The position numbers and the translations under genes are program-made. 64,000 nucleotides of DNA. Origin: JBBROS01 sp963792675 (GTDB taxonomy: Bacteria > Pseudomonadota > Alphaproteobacteria > Acetobacterales > Acetobacteraceae). How positions within the stretch are numbered: position 1 is the stretch's first letter; each line of letters begins with the position of its first letter. The notes beneath the pieces are model-generated. The model ran no database searches. It was given only the letters and a program-made list of their open reading frames with translations, and was not told the DNA's origin. The stretch is from positions 1,302,001 through 1,366,000 of the forward strand of contig CAWBWT010000002.1 in NCBI GenBank assembly GCA_963792675.1, in the 5' to 3' direction. Shown in pieces: positions 53,344 to 63,607 of the stretch.

Positions 53344-54271
53344 TCAGTCGCCGCCCATGGTCAGGACGCGGGACAGCCAGCCGTGCAGGCTGCCGGTCTG
53401 AGCGTCCTTGCCGACGGAGACGGTGGCGGTCAGGCCGACGGAGAGCTGCACGCTGGCCGGCACCTGGTCGATGTGCACGCGGACCGGAATGCGCTGCGCC
53501 AGCCGGACCCAGGTGAAGACGGGATTGACCGACGCCAGGCCGAGCGGGCCGGCGGCGGAGTTGGGCGTGTTGATGCCGCGGGCGACGCTGTCGACGTGGC
53601 CGAACACCGGCTCCTTGAAGCCGAGCAGCTGGGCCGATGCCGGGTCGCCCGGGCGGATGCGGGCGAGCTTGGTTTCCTCGAAGTTGCCGCTGATCCAGAA
53701 GCTGTCGGTGTCGACCAAGGCGAGGTTGCGGGTGCCCTTGGTCGCGTAATCGCCGACGCGGAGCTGCAGGTTGGTGACGTAGCCGTTGACCGGGGACAGA
53801 ACGCTGGTGCGCTTGAGGTCGAGCCGCGCCTGGTTGAGCTGGGAGATGGCGCCGGCATAGGCGGCCCGCGCGACCTCGGCGGAGGAGCTGAAGGTCTGCT
53901 GCTCCTCCTTGGAGGTGGACAGCGTGGTCAGCTGCTCGCGGCGCTCGGCTTGCGAGGTCTTGGTGTCCATGTCGGACTTGCGCGACGGCGACGTTGGCTT
54001 CGGCGCTGGCGACCGCGATCTGGAAGTCGATCGGCTCGATCTCGTAAAGCACGTCGCCGACATGGACGGCGTCGTTGTCGGCGACGTGCAGGGCGATCAC
54101 GCGGCCGGATACTTCCGGGGCGAGGTTGACCACATAGGCCTCGACCGTGCCGTCGCGGGTCCAGGGCGCGATCAGGTAGTGCTGCCAGATGACGACGCCG
54201 GCGAAGATGCCGCCGGCCAGCAGCAGCAGGGTGACGAGCAGCCCGAAGGCGCGGCGGGAGGCGGAAAGCAT
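53344..54271 (-). CDS. HlyD-family secretion adaptor (EmrA/AaeA type), frame broken at 53980
   Basis: Periplasmic membrane-fusion protein, 308 aa after repair. N-terminal helix 'FGLLVTLLLLAGGIFAGVVI', 'YLIAPWTRDGTVEAYVVNLA' and 'VADNDAVHVGDVLYEIEP' are the AaeA/EmrA start. At 53980 one extra base shifts 'AEANVAVA' to the frame reading 'KSDMDTKTSQAERREQL'; then 'QLNQARLDLKRTSVLSPVNG' and 'GNFEETKLARIRPGDPASAQ' continue to the end. With the DUF1656 and FUSC genes upstream it forms an aromatic-acid-type efflux system like AaeXAB. Confidence 0.88.
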
Positions 54272-54323
54272 GGGTCTCCGTGGGCGAAGGCGTCAGAACG
54301 CGCCGCGGCAGAATACGGTTCGA

Positions 54324-54518
54324 TCAGAGCCAGGTCACAAGGGCGGCGAGCAGGCCGAGGTAGATCGAAAGCTGGGCGACGGCCGGGTTGTCGAACCGGC
54401 GGAGCAGGCGCAGGCGCAGCAGAACGAAGCGGATCGGCAGCCAGATCAGCAAGGCCACGAGAGCATACATCAGCAGCGGCGACATGTAGACGCCGAACAG
54501 GTTGGTTTCGCGCCACAT
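54324..54518 (-). CDS. DUF1656 small membrane protein (AaeX-like)
   Basis: 64-aa protein with two hydrophobic helices ('LLMYALVALLIWLPIRFVLL' and 'QLSIYLGLLAALVTWL') and the family start 'ETNLFGVYMSPLLMY'. DUF1656/AaeX proteins lie between FUSC pumps and HlyD adaptors; they are thought to support the pump. Two bases separate it from the FUSC stop. Confidence 0.9.
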   Translation of the reverse strand: MWRETNLFGVYMSPLLMYALVALLIWLPIRFVLLRLRLLRRFDNPAVAQLSIYLGLLAALVTWL

Positions 54519-54520
54519 CG

Positions 54521-56497
54521 TCAGCCCGTCATGAGCTGGTTGAACCGGGTGGCGCGGCGGCGGTCGCCTTCCTGGTAGGCGAGGTCAGCCAGACCGCTGA
54601 CGGCGCGCTGCAGCGAGGGTCCGGCTGCAATCCCGGGGTCGGCCAGCAGCGCGCGGGACGCGTCCAGCATGGCCGGCACGTCGCGGCCCTCGAGCGCGCG
54701 GCGGGCGGCGGCGACGGCGGGAGGGGGCTCGGCGCCCTGGCCCGATGGTGAACCGGCTCGCTCGATGTCGTTCAGGGCGGAGCGGGCGCGGTGGACGGCG
54801 ATGTCGGAGGCGCCGAGGCGGTAAAGGTGGGATAGCAGCGCGCGCCGTGCGCCGGTGGGGCGGCCCAGGAAGGTGAGGGCGCGGACCAACCGGTCGTACA
54901 GCATAGCCTGGGCGACGGCGGGATCCCTGAGCCGGCCGGGCGAGCGCAGCGTGAGGTCCAGCTCGGCCGCCACGGCAGCGACCACCCGGTATAGGCGTCG
55001 CTTGGGCGAGACCGGCAGGATCAGCACGAACGTGAGCAGGGTGAACACCACGGCGAGGCCCAGCAGCAGGGTGGTGTTGAGGAAGTTGGTGAGGTCGAAG
55101 GTTTCCGGATTGGCAGGGGACAGGAGCAAGGTCAGGTAGATCAGCGCGGCCGGAGCGATCGGCGCCAAGCGTCGATGGCGGCCCAGCAAGGCCACGATGA
55201 ACATCAGGCTGCCGACCACGATGGAGAACGGGATGAACCCGGACGTCAACGGCAGCACGGTGAACTCGATCACCCCGGTGACGAGGGCGAGCGGCAGCAG
55301 CGGGATGAGGAATCCGACGCTTGCCACGGTGGGTGTGGGACTGGCGCCGAGCAGGCCGACGAAGGCGGCTTGCTGGATCAGCATCAGCGTGGCGTCGGGC
55401 CAGCCGGCCAGGACGGCGAAGCTGGCGGTCAGGCCGAAGGCGATGATGGTGCGGACGGCGCTGATGAAGGCGGCGGGGTAGTCGTGGGTCGGGCGCAGGA
55501 CGATGCCGGGCACGGCTGCGTCGCCATCCTCCAGCACCAGCAGCCCGGCGTCGGTGTCGCGGAAGCGGCGCAGGATCGCGTCTGCGCGTTCCAGCAGCAG
55601 GGCGTCGAACGGGTCACGGGTGGGCGGCGGTGGCGGCAGCGGTACGCCCTCGCGCAGTGTGGCGGCGGCGGCGCGCAGGTGGTCGCGCACCGGCGCCGGG
55701 GTGCCGGGGCCGAGTAGGCCGGCGATCGTGCGGCTGGCGGAGATGGCGGTCAGCAGGGAGCCGATCGCGACCTGGGCGCCGCGGCGGCGGCGGCGGCCAT
55801 TGGCGTGCTCGACCGCGGCGTAATTGGCGTCGGTCTGCAGGCCGGTGATGTTGGCCACGCGCCGGGTCAGGGTGAGGTCGTCGGGGATGGGGCGGCCCTC
55901 GAACGCGTCGAGCGCGAACTCGGCGACCTTGCCGCGCTCCTCGCGCAGGCGGACGATCAGGGCGTCCAGCGCGGACACGCCGCCCAGCACGGAGTTGACG
56001 AGGGCGACGGCGGCAATGCCGAGCAGGATGGCGGCGGTGCGATTGAGGGACGCGAGCAGCAGGCCCTCGGGCGCGTCGATACCGCCGATCGCGATGATGG
56101 CGACGGTGTAACCGCTGATGGCGGCGCCGTAGGAACGGAAGTCGCGCAGGATAGCGGCGACGGCGGAGCAGAGTCCCATCCACAGGGCGAAGGACAGCAG
56201 CAGCATCGTTCGGTCCTGACCGAACAGCGCGCCGAAGATGATGCTGACGATGCAGCCGAGGATGGTGCCGGCGACGCGGTAGAAGGCTTTGGACAGGGCC
56301 ATGCCCGAGGAAGGCTGGGCGATGATGCCGACCGTGATGCCGGCGGAGCTGGCCGTCGGGATCTGCGCATAGAAGCCGACCCCATAGGCGAGCAGCAGGG
56401 CCATTGTGGTGCGGACGGCATAGGACAGCGCGTCCGGAAAGAAGCCCGGCAACTGAAGAAAGGGCGTGCTTGGCGGTGGGGCGGTCTCATCCGTCAC
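54521..56497 (-). CDS. FUSC family protein (AaeB-like aromatic acid exporter)
   Basis: 658-aa inner-membrane protein with two sets of helices and a cytosolic helical middle. 'ALSYAVRTTMALLLAYGVGF', 'IAQPSSGMALSKAFYRVAGT' and 'ISAVRTIIAFGLTASFAVLA' are FUSC-type repeats; 'RRLYRVVAAVAAELDL' begins the C-terminal cytosolic part. Expected role is export of hydroxylated aromatic acids or similar toxic anions with the DUF1656 and HlyD partners. First gene of this minus operon, 43 bp downstream of the GntR gene. Confidence 0.9.
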   Translation of the reverse strand: MTDETAPPPSTPFLQLPGFFPDALSYAVRTTMALLLAYGVGFYAQIPTASSAGITVGIIAQPSSGMALSKAFYRVAGTILGCIVSIIFGALFGQDRTMLLLSFALWMGLCSAVAAILRDFRSYGAAISGYTVAIIAIGGIDAPEGLLLASLNRTAAILLGIAAVALVNSVLGGVSALDALIVRLREERGKVAEFALDAFEGRPIPDDLTLTRRVANITGLQTDANYAAVEHANGRRRRRGAQVAIGSLLTAISASRTIAGLLGPGTPAPVRDHLRAAAATLREGVPLPPPPPTRDPFDALLLERADAILRRFRDTDAGLLVLEDGDAAVPGIVLRPTHDYPAAFISAVRTIIAFGLTASFAVLAGWPDATLMLIQQAAFVGLLGASPTPTVASVGFLIPLLPLALVTGVIEFTVLPLTSGFIPFSIVVGSLMFIVALLGRHRRLAPIAPAALIYLTLLLSPANPETFDLTNFLNTTLLLGLAVVFTLLTFVLILPVSPKRRLYRVVAAVAAELDLTLRSPGRLRDPAVAQAMLYDRLVRALTFLGRPTGARRALLSHLYRLGASDIAVHRARSALNDIERAGSPSGQGAEPPPAVAAARRALEGRDVPAMLDASRALLADPGIAAGPSLQRAVSGLADLAYQEGDRRRATRFNQLMTG

Positions 56498-56540
56498 CAG
56501 GGGGTTCTAACCTGCCGCTGGCGGGCGGCAAAGGCTGGGA

Positions 56541-57209
56541 TCATGACGATTGGGGCGGCAACTGCGCCACGATGGCGTGCACCGGGCGCAGGTGGTCCGT
56601 GAGGATCGCGATGGCGGCGGCGGCGTCATGCGCGTCCAGCGCCGCGATCAAAGCCGCGTGCTCGGCGTGGATGATGCGGGATCGGCCGGGGTCGATGCTG
56701 ACGCTGGTCACGGCGACGTGCTCCTGGCGGGTGGTCAGCGATTCGTAGAGGGCGTCGAGCACGCCATTGCCGGCGCCGGCGACCATGGCGCGGTGGAACG
56801 CGGTGTTGAGCTGCACGTGCTCGAACACCGCGCTCTCGGGCAGGCGGCCCAACTCGTCCAGGATGGGCCGCATAGCCGGCGGCGCCGGCGCGCGCGACTG
56901 GCACAGGCGGCGGACGGCGTGGCTCTCCATCATCAGGCGGGTCTCGTAGACCTCGACCAGCTCGGTCGCGGTGACGTGCCGGACCATGGCGCCGCGGCGG
57001 GGCAGCAGGTCGATCAGCCGCTCGGCCTGCAGCTGTTGGAAGGCTTCGCGGACGGGGGTGCGTGACACGCCGACGGCGAGCGACACCTGTTCTTCCTCGA
57101 GGAAGGTGCCGCCAGCGAAGCGGCCGCGCAGGATGCCGTCGCGGACATAGTGGTGGACCCGTTCGCGCGCCGGAGGACGCGGCGCGGGCTCGGCGGAAAC
57201 GTCTTGCAT
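56541..57209 (-). CDS. GntR-family regulator with FCD domain
   Basis: 222-aa repressor-type regulator. N-terminal winged helix 'VHHYVRDGILRGRFAGGTFL' , 'EEEQVSLAVGVSRTPVREAF' , 'QQLQAERLIDLLPRRGAMV'; then the all-helical FCD ligand domain with 'ELVEVYETRLMMESHAVRRL', 'NTAFHRAMVAGAGNGVLDAL' and His/Asp metal ligands ('IIHAEHAALIAALDAHDA'). FCD regulators respond to organic acids. It is divergent from the hydantoinase operon (118-bp gap) and upstream of FUSC on its own strand, so either may be its target; the divergent operon is more usual. Confidence 0.9.
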   Translation of the reverse strand: MQDVSAEPAPRPPARERVHHYVRDGILRGRFAGGTFLEEEQVSLAVGVSRTPVREAFQQLQAERLIDLLPRRGAMVRHVTATELVEVYETRLMMESHAVRRLCQSRAPAPPAMRPILDELGRLPESAVFEHVQLNTAFHRAMVAGAGNGVLDALYESLTTRQEHVAVTSVSIDPGRSRIIHAEHAALIAALDAHDAAAAIAILTDHLRPVHAIVAQLPPQSS

Positions 57210-57216
57210 GCGTCGT

Positions 57217-57222
57217 GTATAC
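57217..57222. promoter_or_regulatory. GTATAC core, candidate FCD-GntR operator
   Basis: A GTATAC palindrome in CGTCGTGTATACGTGATCC, immediately upstream of the gntR start and 105 bp from the hyuA start. FCD-type GntR sites often centre on GTATAC or GTnnnAC. The flanks are only partly symmetric. Confidence 0.35.
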
Positions 57223-57327
57223 GTGATCCGATGCCTCTGTTCCAGGCAAATTGGACACGATCCCAGCCAGGACGACCGAGCACGTGGGTTTCTGCCCGCA
57301 TTCGAAGCAGATGGAGGGGCTCGCGGG

Positions 57328-59398
57328 ATGACGTGGCGCGTGGGCGTGGATTCCGGCGGCACGTTCACCGACGTCTGCCTGTTCGAGGATGAGAGCGGCC
57401 GGGTCGAGGTGTGGAAGGTGTCGTCCACCCCGGACGACCCGTCGCGCGGCATCGCCGCAGGGCGTCGAGGAGGGCGTCGGCCGGGTCGGCGCGCCGGCGG
57501 ACGAGATCGGCTATTTCGGCCACGGCACCACGGTCGGCACCAACGCGCTGATCCAGCATCGCGGGGTGCAAGACCGGGCTGATCACCACGGACGGGTTCC
57601 GCGACCTGCTGGAGATCGGCCGGCAGAAGCGGCCCGACCTCTACGACCTGCAGGCCAGACAAGCCGCCGGTGCTGGTGGCGCGCGACCTGCGGCTGGAGG
57701 TGCCGGAGCGGGTGCGCCATGACGGCACGGTGGAGACGGCGCTGGACGAGCAGGCGCTGCGCGACGCGGTCCGCGCGCTGCGCGAAGCCGGCGTGGAGGC
57801 GGTCGCGGTCTGCTTCCTGTACGGCTTCGTGCGGCCCGAGCACGAGGCGACGGCGCGGCGCATCATCGCCGAGGAATTCCCGGACGCCTTCGCCTGCACC
57901 GGCCACGAGGTGGCGCCGGAGTTCCGCGAATACGAGCGGATGAGCACCGCGGTGGTGAACGCCTATCTCGGCCCGGTGATGCGGCCGCTACATCAGCCGC
58001 CTGGCCGAGCGGCTGACGGCGCTCGGGCTCGCGCGTGCCGCCGCATCTGACGCAGTCGAATGGCGGCGTGATCGGCTTCGAGCAGGCGGCCCGGCTGCCG
58101 GTGCGGACCGTGCTGTCCGGGCCCAGCCACCGGCGTGGTGGCGGCGCAGGCGGTGGGCCGGCTGGCCGGCATTCCCGGACCTCATCACCTTCGACATGGG
58201 CGGCACCAGCACCGACGTCGCCCTGCTGACAGGACGGCGTGTGCCGGCTGGCGAGCGAGGCGGTGGTGCACGGCTACCCGATCAAGGCGCCGATGCTCGA
58301 CATCCATACGGTCGGCGCCGGCGGCGGCTCGATCGCCTATCGTCGATAGCGGCGGCCTGCTGAAGGTCGGGCCGCGCTCGGCCGGCGCGATCCCGGGCCC
58401 GGTCTGCTACGGCCGCGGCAACACGGAGCCGACCGTGACCGACGCCAACGTCGTGCTGCAGACGCTGAACCCGACGCACTTGCTCGGCGGCCGCATGGCG
58501 GTGCGGCAGGACCTGGCGCGGGCGGCGATCGGGCGGCTGGCGGAGCAGCTCGGCCTGGACGTGATGGCGACGGCGCAGGGCATCATCGCCGTCGTCACCG
58601 CCAACATGGCGCGCGCGATCCGCGTCGATCAGCGTGCAGCGCGGCCACGACCCGCGCGACTACACGCTGGTGGCGTTCGGCGGCGCCGGGCCGCTGCATG
58701 CGGCGCGGCTGGCGCGCGAGCTGGACATCAGCCGCATCCTGGTGCCGCGCAACCCCGGCATCCTGTGCGCCATGGGCCTGCTGCTGACCGATCTGCGCGC
58801 CGACTTCGCCACGACGCGGCTGCATGACGCTGGACGCCGGCGGCGCTGCCGGCGATGGACCGAGGCCTTCGCGCGCCTGGCGGCCCGGGCCGGAGGCCTG
58901 GTTCGCCGAGCGAGGGCATCGGCGCCGACGCGCGCCGGCGCTCACCCGGACGGTGGACATGCGCTATGCCGGGCAGAATTACGAGCTGCCGATCCCGCTG
59001 CCGGAGGGCCCGATGACGGCACGGCGACGCTGGATGCCCTGGCCGAAGGCTTCGCCGCGGCGCACCGGCGCATGTACGGCTTCGTCGCCGAGGGCGAGGC
59101 GGTGCAGCTCGTCACCTTCCGCATCGAGGCGGCCGGGCTGGTGCGCAAGGCGGCGTTCCAGCCGCAGCCGGACGCCGGCGCCGACGCGTCGGGCGCCATC
59201 ATCGGCCAGCGCGAGGTGTGGCTGCCGGAGGCGGGCGGCTTCGTCGCCTGCCCGGTCTACGACCGCGAGCGGCTGCGTGCCGGCAACCGCATCGCCGGCC
59301 CGGCCATCGTCGAGCAGATGGACACCACGACCGTCGTGCTGCCCGGCATGGCCGGCCGCGTCGAACCCTACCTGAACCTGATCCTGGAGTTCGCGTGA
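57328..59398 (+). pseudogene. hyuA: Hydantoinase/oxoprolinase subunit A (HyuA), many frame breaks
   Basis: ATP-dependent hydantoinase/5-oxoprolinase A subunit, which with subunit B hydrolyses cyclic amides such as N-methylhydantoin or 5-oxoproline. Begins 'MTWRVGVDSGGTFTDVCLFE' (actin-like ATPase motif); later pieces in changing frames give 'GYFGHGTTVGTNALIQHRGV', 'TGHEVAPEFREYERMSTAVV', 'PPHLTQSNGGVIGFEQAA', 'VDSGGLLKVGPRSAGAIPGP' and 'VAFGGAGPLHAARLARELD'. Span of about 690 codons is the normal HyuA length, so nothing large is lost. I find breaks near 57459, 57569, 57657, 57985, 58034, 58125, 58175, 58231, 58341, 58627, 58828 and several to 59010; nearly all are single extra bases. Sequencing error is likely. 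The stop overlaps hyuB (TGATG). Confidence 0.85.
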
Positions 59399-61102
59399 TG
59401 AGCCAGGCCGTCCGCACCGCGCCGCCCGTCCCCGTCGACCCGATCACCGTCGATCCGATCACCGTCGAGGTCATCGGCAGCGCGCTGTCCTCCATCACCG
59501 AGGAGATGGGCGAGGCGCTGGTGCGGGCCAGCTACTCCACCAACATCAAGGAGCGGCGCGACTGCTCGACCGCGCTGTTCAACACGCGCGGCGACACGCT
59601 GTGCCAGGCCGAGCACATCCCGATGCATCTCGGCTCGTTCATCGGCATCATCCCGCACATCCTGAAGCGCCACCCCGTCGGCCGAGCATGCGGCCCGGCG
59701 ACGTGTTCGTCGGCAACGACGCCTATGAGGGCGGCGGCACCCATCTGCCCGACATCGTGCTGGCCGAGCCGATCTTCGTCGACGGCGCGATCGTCGCCTG
59801 GGCGGTCAACACGGCGCACCACGCCGATTTCGCCGATCGCGGCCATGCGCACATCTACCAGGAGGGGCTGCGCATCCCGCCGATCCGGCTGTATCGCGCG
59901 GGCGATGCTGCAGGCGGACGTGCAGGAGCTGATCCTGCTGAATTGCCAGGTGCCGCGCGAGCGGCTGTCGGATCTGCGGGCGCAGATGGCGGCCAACCGG
60001 CTCGGCGTGGAGCGGATGGCGCGCGCTGTGCGCGCAAATACGGCGCCGACGTGGTGCTGGCGGCCGGCGACGCGCTGCTGGACTACGCCGAGCGCAAGAT
60101 GCGGGCCGGCATCGCCGCCATCCCCGACGGCACCTACCGGTTCGAGGACTGCTACGACGACCCGGAGGTCGACGGCGAACTGCGAGTGTCCTGCGCGCAT
60201 CACCGTTGCCGGCGACGAGATGCGGCTGCGTTTCGAGGCGCCGGACCAGGTCCGGGCCGGGATGAACATGGTCTACACCGCGCTGCTCTCGACCGTGTAC
60301 TACGCGGTGAAGACGGTGGTCGACCCGACGCATCCTGCCCAATGCCGGGCTGGCGCGGCCGCTGCACGTCGACGGCGCGGCCGGGCAGCATGCTCAACTG
60401 CGTGCACCCGGCCGCGGTCAACGGCCGCATCGGCGCCGTGCCAGCGCGTGGTCGACCTGATCCACGGCGCGCTGGCGCAGGTGGTGCCGGAGCGGGTGAT
60501 CGCCGCCTGCAACGGCTCCGTCGCGGTCGCCACGCTTCATCGGCGACCGGGCCGGACGGCGACGCTCTGGGTCTACCTCGAGACGATCGGCGGCGGCTCC
60601 GGCGCGCGGGCGCGGCCAGGACGGGCTGGACGGGGTGCACGTGCACATGACCAACACCAGCAACCTGCCGGTCGAGGCGCTGGAGAGCGAGTATCCGCTG
60701 ACGCTGCTGCGCTACGAGCTGGTGGACGGCTCCGGCGGCGCCGGGCGGCAGCGCGGCGGCATGGGGCTGCGCCGGGTCTATCGCGCGGAGGCGCCGACTG
60801 CCGGCTGCGGCTGGACGGCTCGCGCGCTGCTGTCGCGCGCCCTGGGGCCTGGACGGCGGGCGTGCCGGGCGGCAAGGGCGCGTTCCGCTACGGTCCGGGC
60901 GTGGCGCCGTTCGAGCACGGCTCCGGCGATGCTGCAGGCCGGGCAGATCGTCGAGATCGTCACGCCGGGCGCCGGCGGCTACGGCCCGCCCGCCGCGCGC
61001 GCGCCCGATGCCGTGCGCCGCGACGTCGCCGAGCGGCGGATCGGGCCGGACGCCGCCCGCGCCACCTATCCGCAACTGACCCGAGAGGATGCCGCGCCAT
61101 GA
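59398..61102 (+). pseudogene. hyuB: Hydantoinase/oxoprolinase subunit B (HyuB), many frame breaks
   Basis: Catalytic partner of HyuA. Starts 'MSQAVRTAPPVPVDPITVDP' with 'ITEEMGEALVRASYSTNIKE' and 'RRDCSTALFNTRGDTLCQAE' , 'HIPMHLGSFIGIIPHILKR'; continues in other frames with 'MRPGDVFVGNDAYEGGGTHL', 'FEAPDQVRAGMNMVYTALLS', 'VHVHMTNTSNLPVEALESEY' and 'PLTLLRYELVDGSGGAGRQR', to 'VEIVTPGAGGYGPP'. All family blocks are present in order and the total span fits about 560 residues. Breaks occur about every 50-200 bp from 59682 on. A 15-bp direct repeat (59434-59463) duplicates V-D-P-I-T near the N-terminus. The end overlaps the next gene (ATGA). Confidence 0.85.
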
Positions 61103-62627
61103 GCCTTCGCCGCCGCACGCTGCTCGCGACCGGGGCCGCCTTGCCGCTTCTTGGCCGCCCGGCGCGGGCCGCGCGGCGGGACGGCCCGCTGCGCTTCGGC
61201 CTGTCCAGCTACCCGCCGAGCTTCCACCCTGGGTGCAGGCAGGCACGGCTGCCGGCACCGTCACGCTGATGACGCATCGCGGCCTCACCTCGTACGACGC
61301 CAAGGGCGACCTGCGCGGCGAGCTGGCCGAGAGCTGGGAGCGCGACGGCAACGCCTGGGTGTTCCACCTGCGCGAGGCAATATTCCACAACGGCGCGCCG
61401 GTTACGGCGGACGACGTGAAGTGGACGCTGGAGCAGGTCGCGGCCGAGAAGTCGATCGCCTATATGCGAGGCCAGTTTGCGGGCGTGGACCGGATCGAGA
61501 CGCCGGACCGCGCGCACCGTGCGCATCGTGATGAAACAGCCGACCGCGACGCTGCCGATCTGGCTGGCCGCCTACGACGATGCCGATCATGGCCAAGGAC
61601 TCGCTGGAGAAGTCCGGGGCGGCGGTCGGCTGCGGGCCGTTCGTGATCGAGTCGCAGGATCGCGGCGTCGGCATCAAGCTGCGGGCATTCGACAAGTTCT
61701 ACCGGCCCGGCCTGCCGAAGCTGAAGCGCCGTGGATATCGTGGTCTACGCCGACGAGACGGCGCGGGTGGCGGCGCTGCAGACCGGCGATGTCGACCTGA
61801 TCGAATACGTGCCGTGGCAGTCGATGGCGTCGATCGAGGCGGACCCGAAGCTGAAGCTGCAGATCGACCGACGGCCCCGTTCATGTACGTGACCTTCAAC
61901 GGCGCCGTGGGCCGTTCACCGATGCCCGGGTGCGCCTGGCAGTGGCGCATGCGATCAACCGCGAGGAGATCGTGAAAGTCGGTGTTCTTCGGCCGCGGCG
62001 CCCCGCTCGAGGGCCTGCCGATCGTCCCCGACAGCCCGTTCTACGACAAGGCGCTGGCGAACGGCCTGGAGCTACGACCCGGCGCTTGCCAAGCGGCTGC
62101 TGGCCGAGGCGGGCAAGCCGGACGGCTTCGCCTGCACGCTGCTGTCGACCGCGCAGTACGGCATGCACAAGGACACCGCCGAGATGCTGTGCAGCAGCAC
62201 CTGGCCGAGGTCGGCATCCAGGTGCAGCTGGCATGCCGGACTGGGCGACGCGCGTCTCGCTCGGCAACCGCGGCCAGTACGAGTTCGCGGTGAGGGGCAC
62301 CGTCGCCGACGAGCAACGATCCGGACGGGTTGTCCGGGCTGCTGGATGCCTCGCTCGGCGCTCAGTGCCGCCGCAGCTATCGATTTGCGGCTGCCGAAGC
62401 TGCGAGCAATGCTGGCCGCCGGGCGGGCCGAGTTCGACGAGGCCAAGCGGCGTCGCCATCTACCCGACGCTGCAGCAGGATGCTGGTCGAGCAGGTCGCC
62501 GGCAGTCGTTCCTGGCTGGCGTTCCCAGGGCTACGCCATGTCGCGCGACGTCAAGGGCTTCCAGAACCTGCCCGGCGCGCTGACCTTCTTCTCCGGCACC
62601 ACGCTGGAGGAGACCGAACTCGCCTGA
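61099..62627 (+). pseudogene. ABC transporter substrate-binding protein, dipeptide type (SBP_bac_5), many frame breaks
   Basis: Family 5 periplasmic binding protein. Twin-arginine-like leader 'MSLRRRTLLATGAALPLLGR' ending near 'ARA', then 'LRFGLSSYPPSF', 'LTSYDAKGDLRGELAESWER', 'NAWVFHLREAIFHNGAPVTA' followed by 'DDVKWTLEQVAAEKSIAYMR', 'FVIESQDRGVGIKLRAFDKF', 'ALQTGDVDLIEYVPWQSM', and the end 'GYAMSRDVKGFQNLPGALTF'. Span fits about 500 residues. At least fifteen breaks, mostly one-base gains. It belongs with hyuAB and two permeases, so imports the amide, hydantoin or peptide substrate. Confidence 0.82.
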
Positions 62628-62641
62628 GGAGACCGCCGCCG

Positions 62642-63607
62642 ATGCTGCCTGGGCCGCCGACCGCATCGGGGTCTCGCTGCTGCTGGTCTGGGTGGTGGCC
62701 ACGCATCGTGTTCCTCGCCATCCGCCTGGTGCCCGGCGACCCGGCGGAGCTGCTGCTGTCGCAGGGCGGCGCGCGCGCCCGACCCGGCGGCGGTCGCAGC
62801 AACTGCGCGAGCAGCTCGGGCTCGACCGGCCGCTGCTGCACCAGTACGTTGCCAACATCGGCCAGGCTGCTGCGCGGCGATCTCGGCGAGATCGCTTCAG
62901 GATGGCAGCCCGGTCGCCGGCCGAGATCGCGCGCCGGCTGCCGCGCACGCTGGAGCTGATCGGCGCCGCGGCCGTGCTGGCGCTGCTGCCGGGCCTGCCC
63001 GCGGGGACTGTTGGCGGCGCTGCGGCGCGGGCGGGTGGCTCGACCGGGTCGCGTCCTGGCTGTGCGGCGCTCGGCCTGCGGTGCCGGTGTTCGTGCTCGG
63101 CACGCTGCTGGTGCTGCTGTTCGCGCAGACGCTGCACTGGGTGCCGGCCGGCGGCTACGTGGCGCTGGCGCCAGACCCGGCGCGGCACCTGCTACTGCTG
63201 CTGATGCCGGCGCTGACCATCGCCGCCGGGCTGTTCGCGACCGTGTTCCGCATGACCCGCGCCGCGGTGCTCGACGTCTCCTGGCGCGACTACGTCCGCA
63301 CCGCGCGGGCCAAGGGCGTTGCGGCGGCGGCAGCGTGCTGGCCGCGCCACGTGCTGCGCAACGCGCTGATGCCGGTCGTGACGGTGGTCGCGCTGCATCT
63401 CGGCACCCTGCTGGGCGGCACGGTGCTGGTGGAATACGTGTTCAACTACCCCGGCCTGTCGGGCCTGCTGGTGGACGCGGTCAATGCGCGCGACTACCCG
63501 GAGGTCGCAGGGCATCGTGCTGGTGATCTCGGTGCTGTTCGTCAGCCTGAACCTCGTGCGTCGACCTGCTCTACGCGGTGCTCGACCCGCGGGTGCGGCG
63601 CGCATGA
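62642..63607 (+). pseudogene. ABC transporter permease, dipeptide type (DppB-like), many frame breaks
   Basis: Membrane permease of the DppB class. Pieces in successive frames: 'ADRIGVSLLLVWVVA', 'IRLVPGDPAELLLSQGG', 'LRRGRW', 'VFVLGTLLVLLFAQTLHWVP' , 'ALTIAAGLFATVFRMTRAAV' , 'LDVSWRDYVRTARAKG', 'RHVLRNALMPVVTVVALHLG' (EAA-type loop just before it) and 'GTVLVEYVFNYPGLSGLLVD'. The ATG at 62642 follows GAGGAGA. Between 63318 and 63350 three extra bases restore the frame yet scramble the coupling-loop sequence. Stop overlaps the next ATG (ATGA). Confidence 0.82.

Noticed and set aside
57389..57943. Separate small genes in the tail region suggested by short open frames
   Set aside because: Each fragment is part of HyuA, HyuB or the ABC proteins in a shifted frame, as shown by consecutive family motifs.
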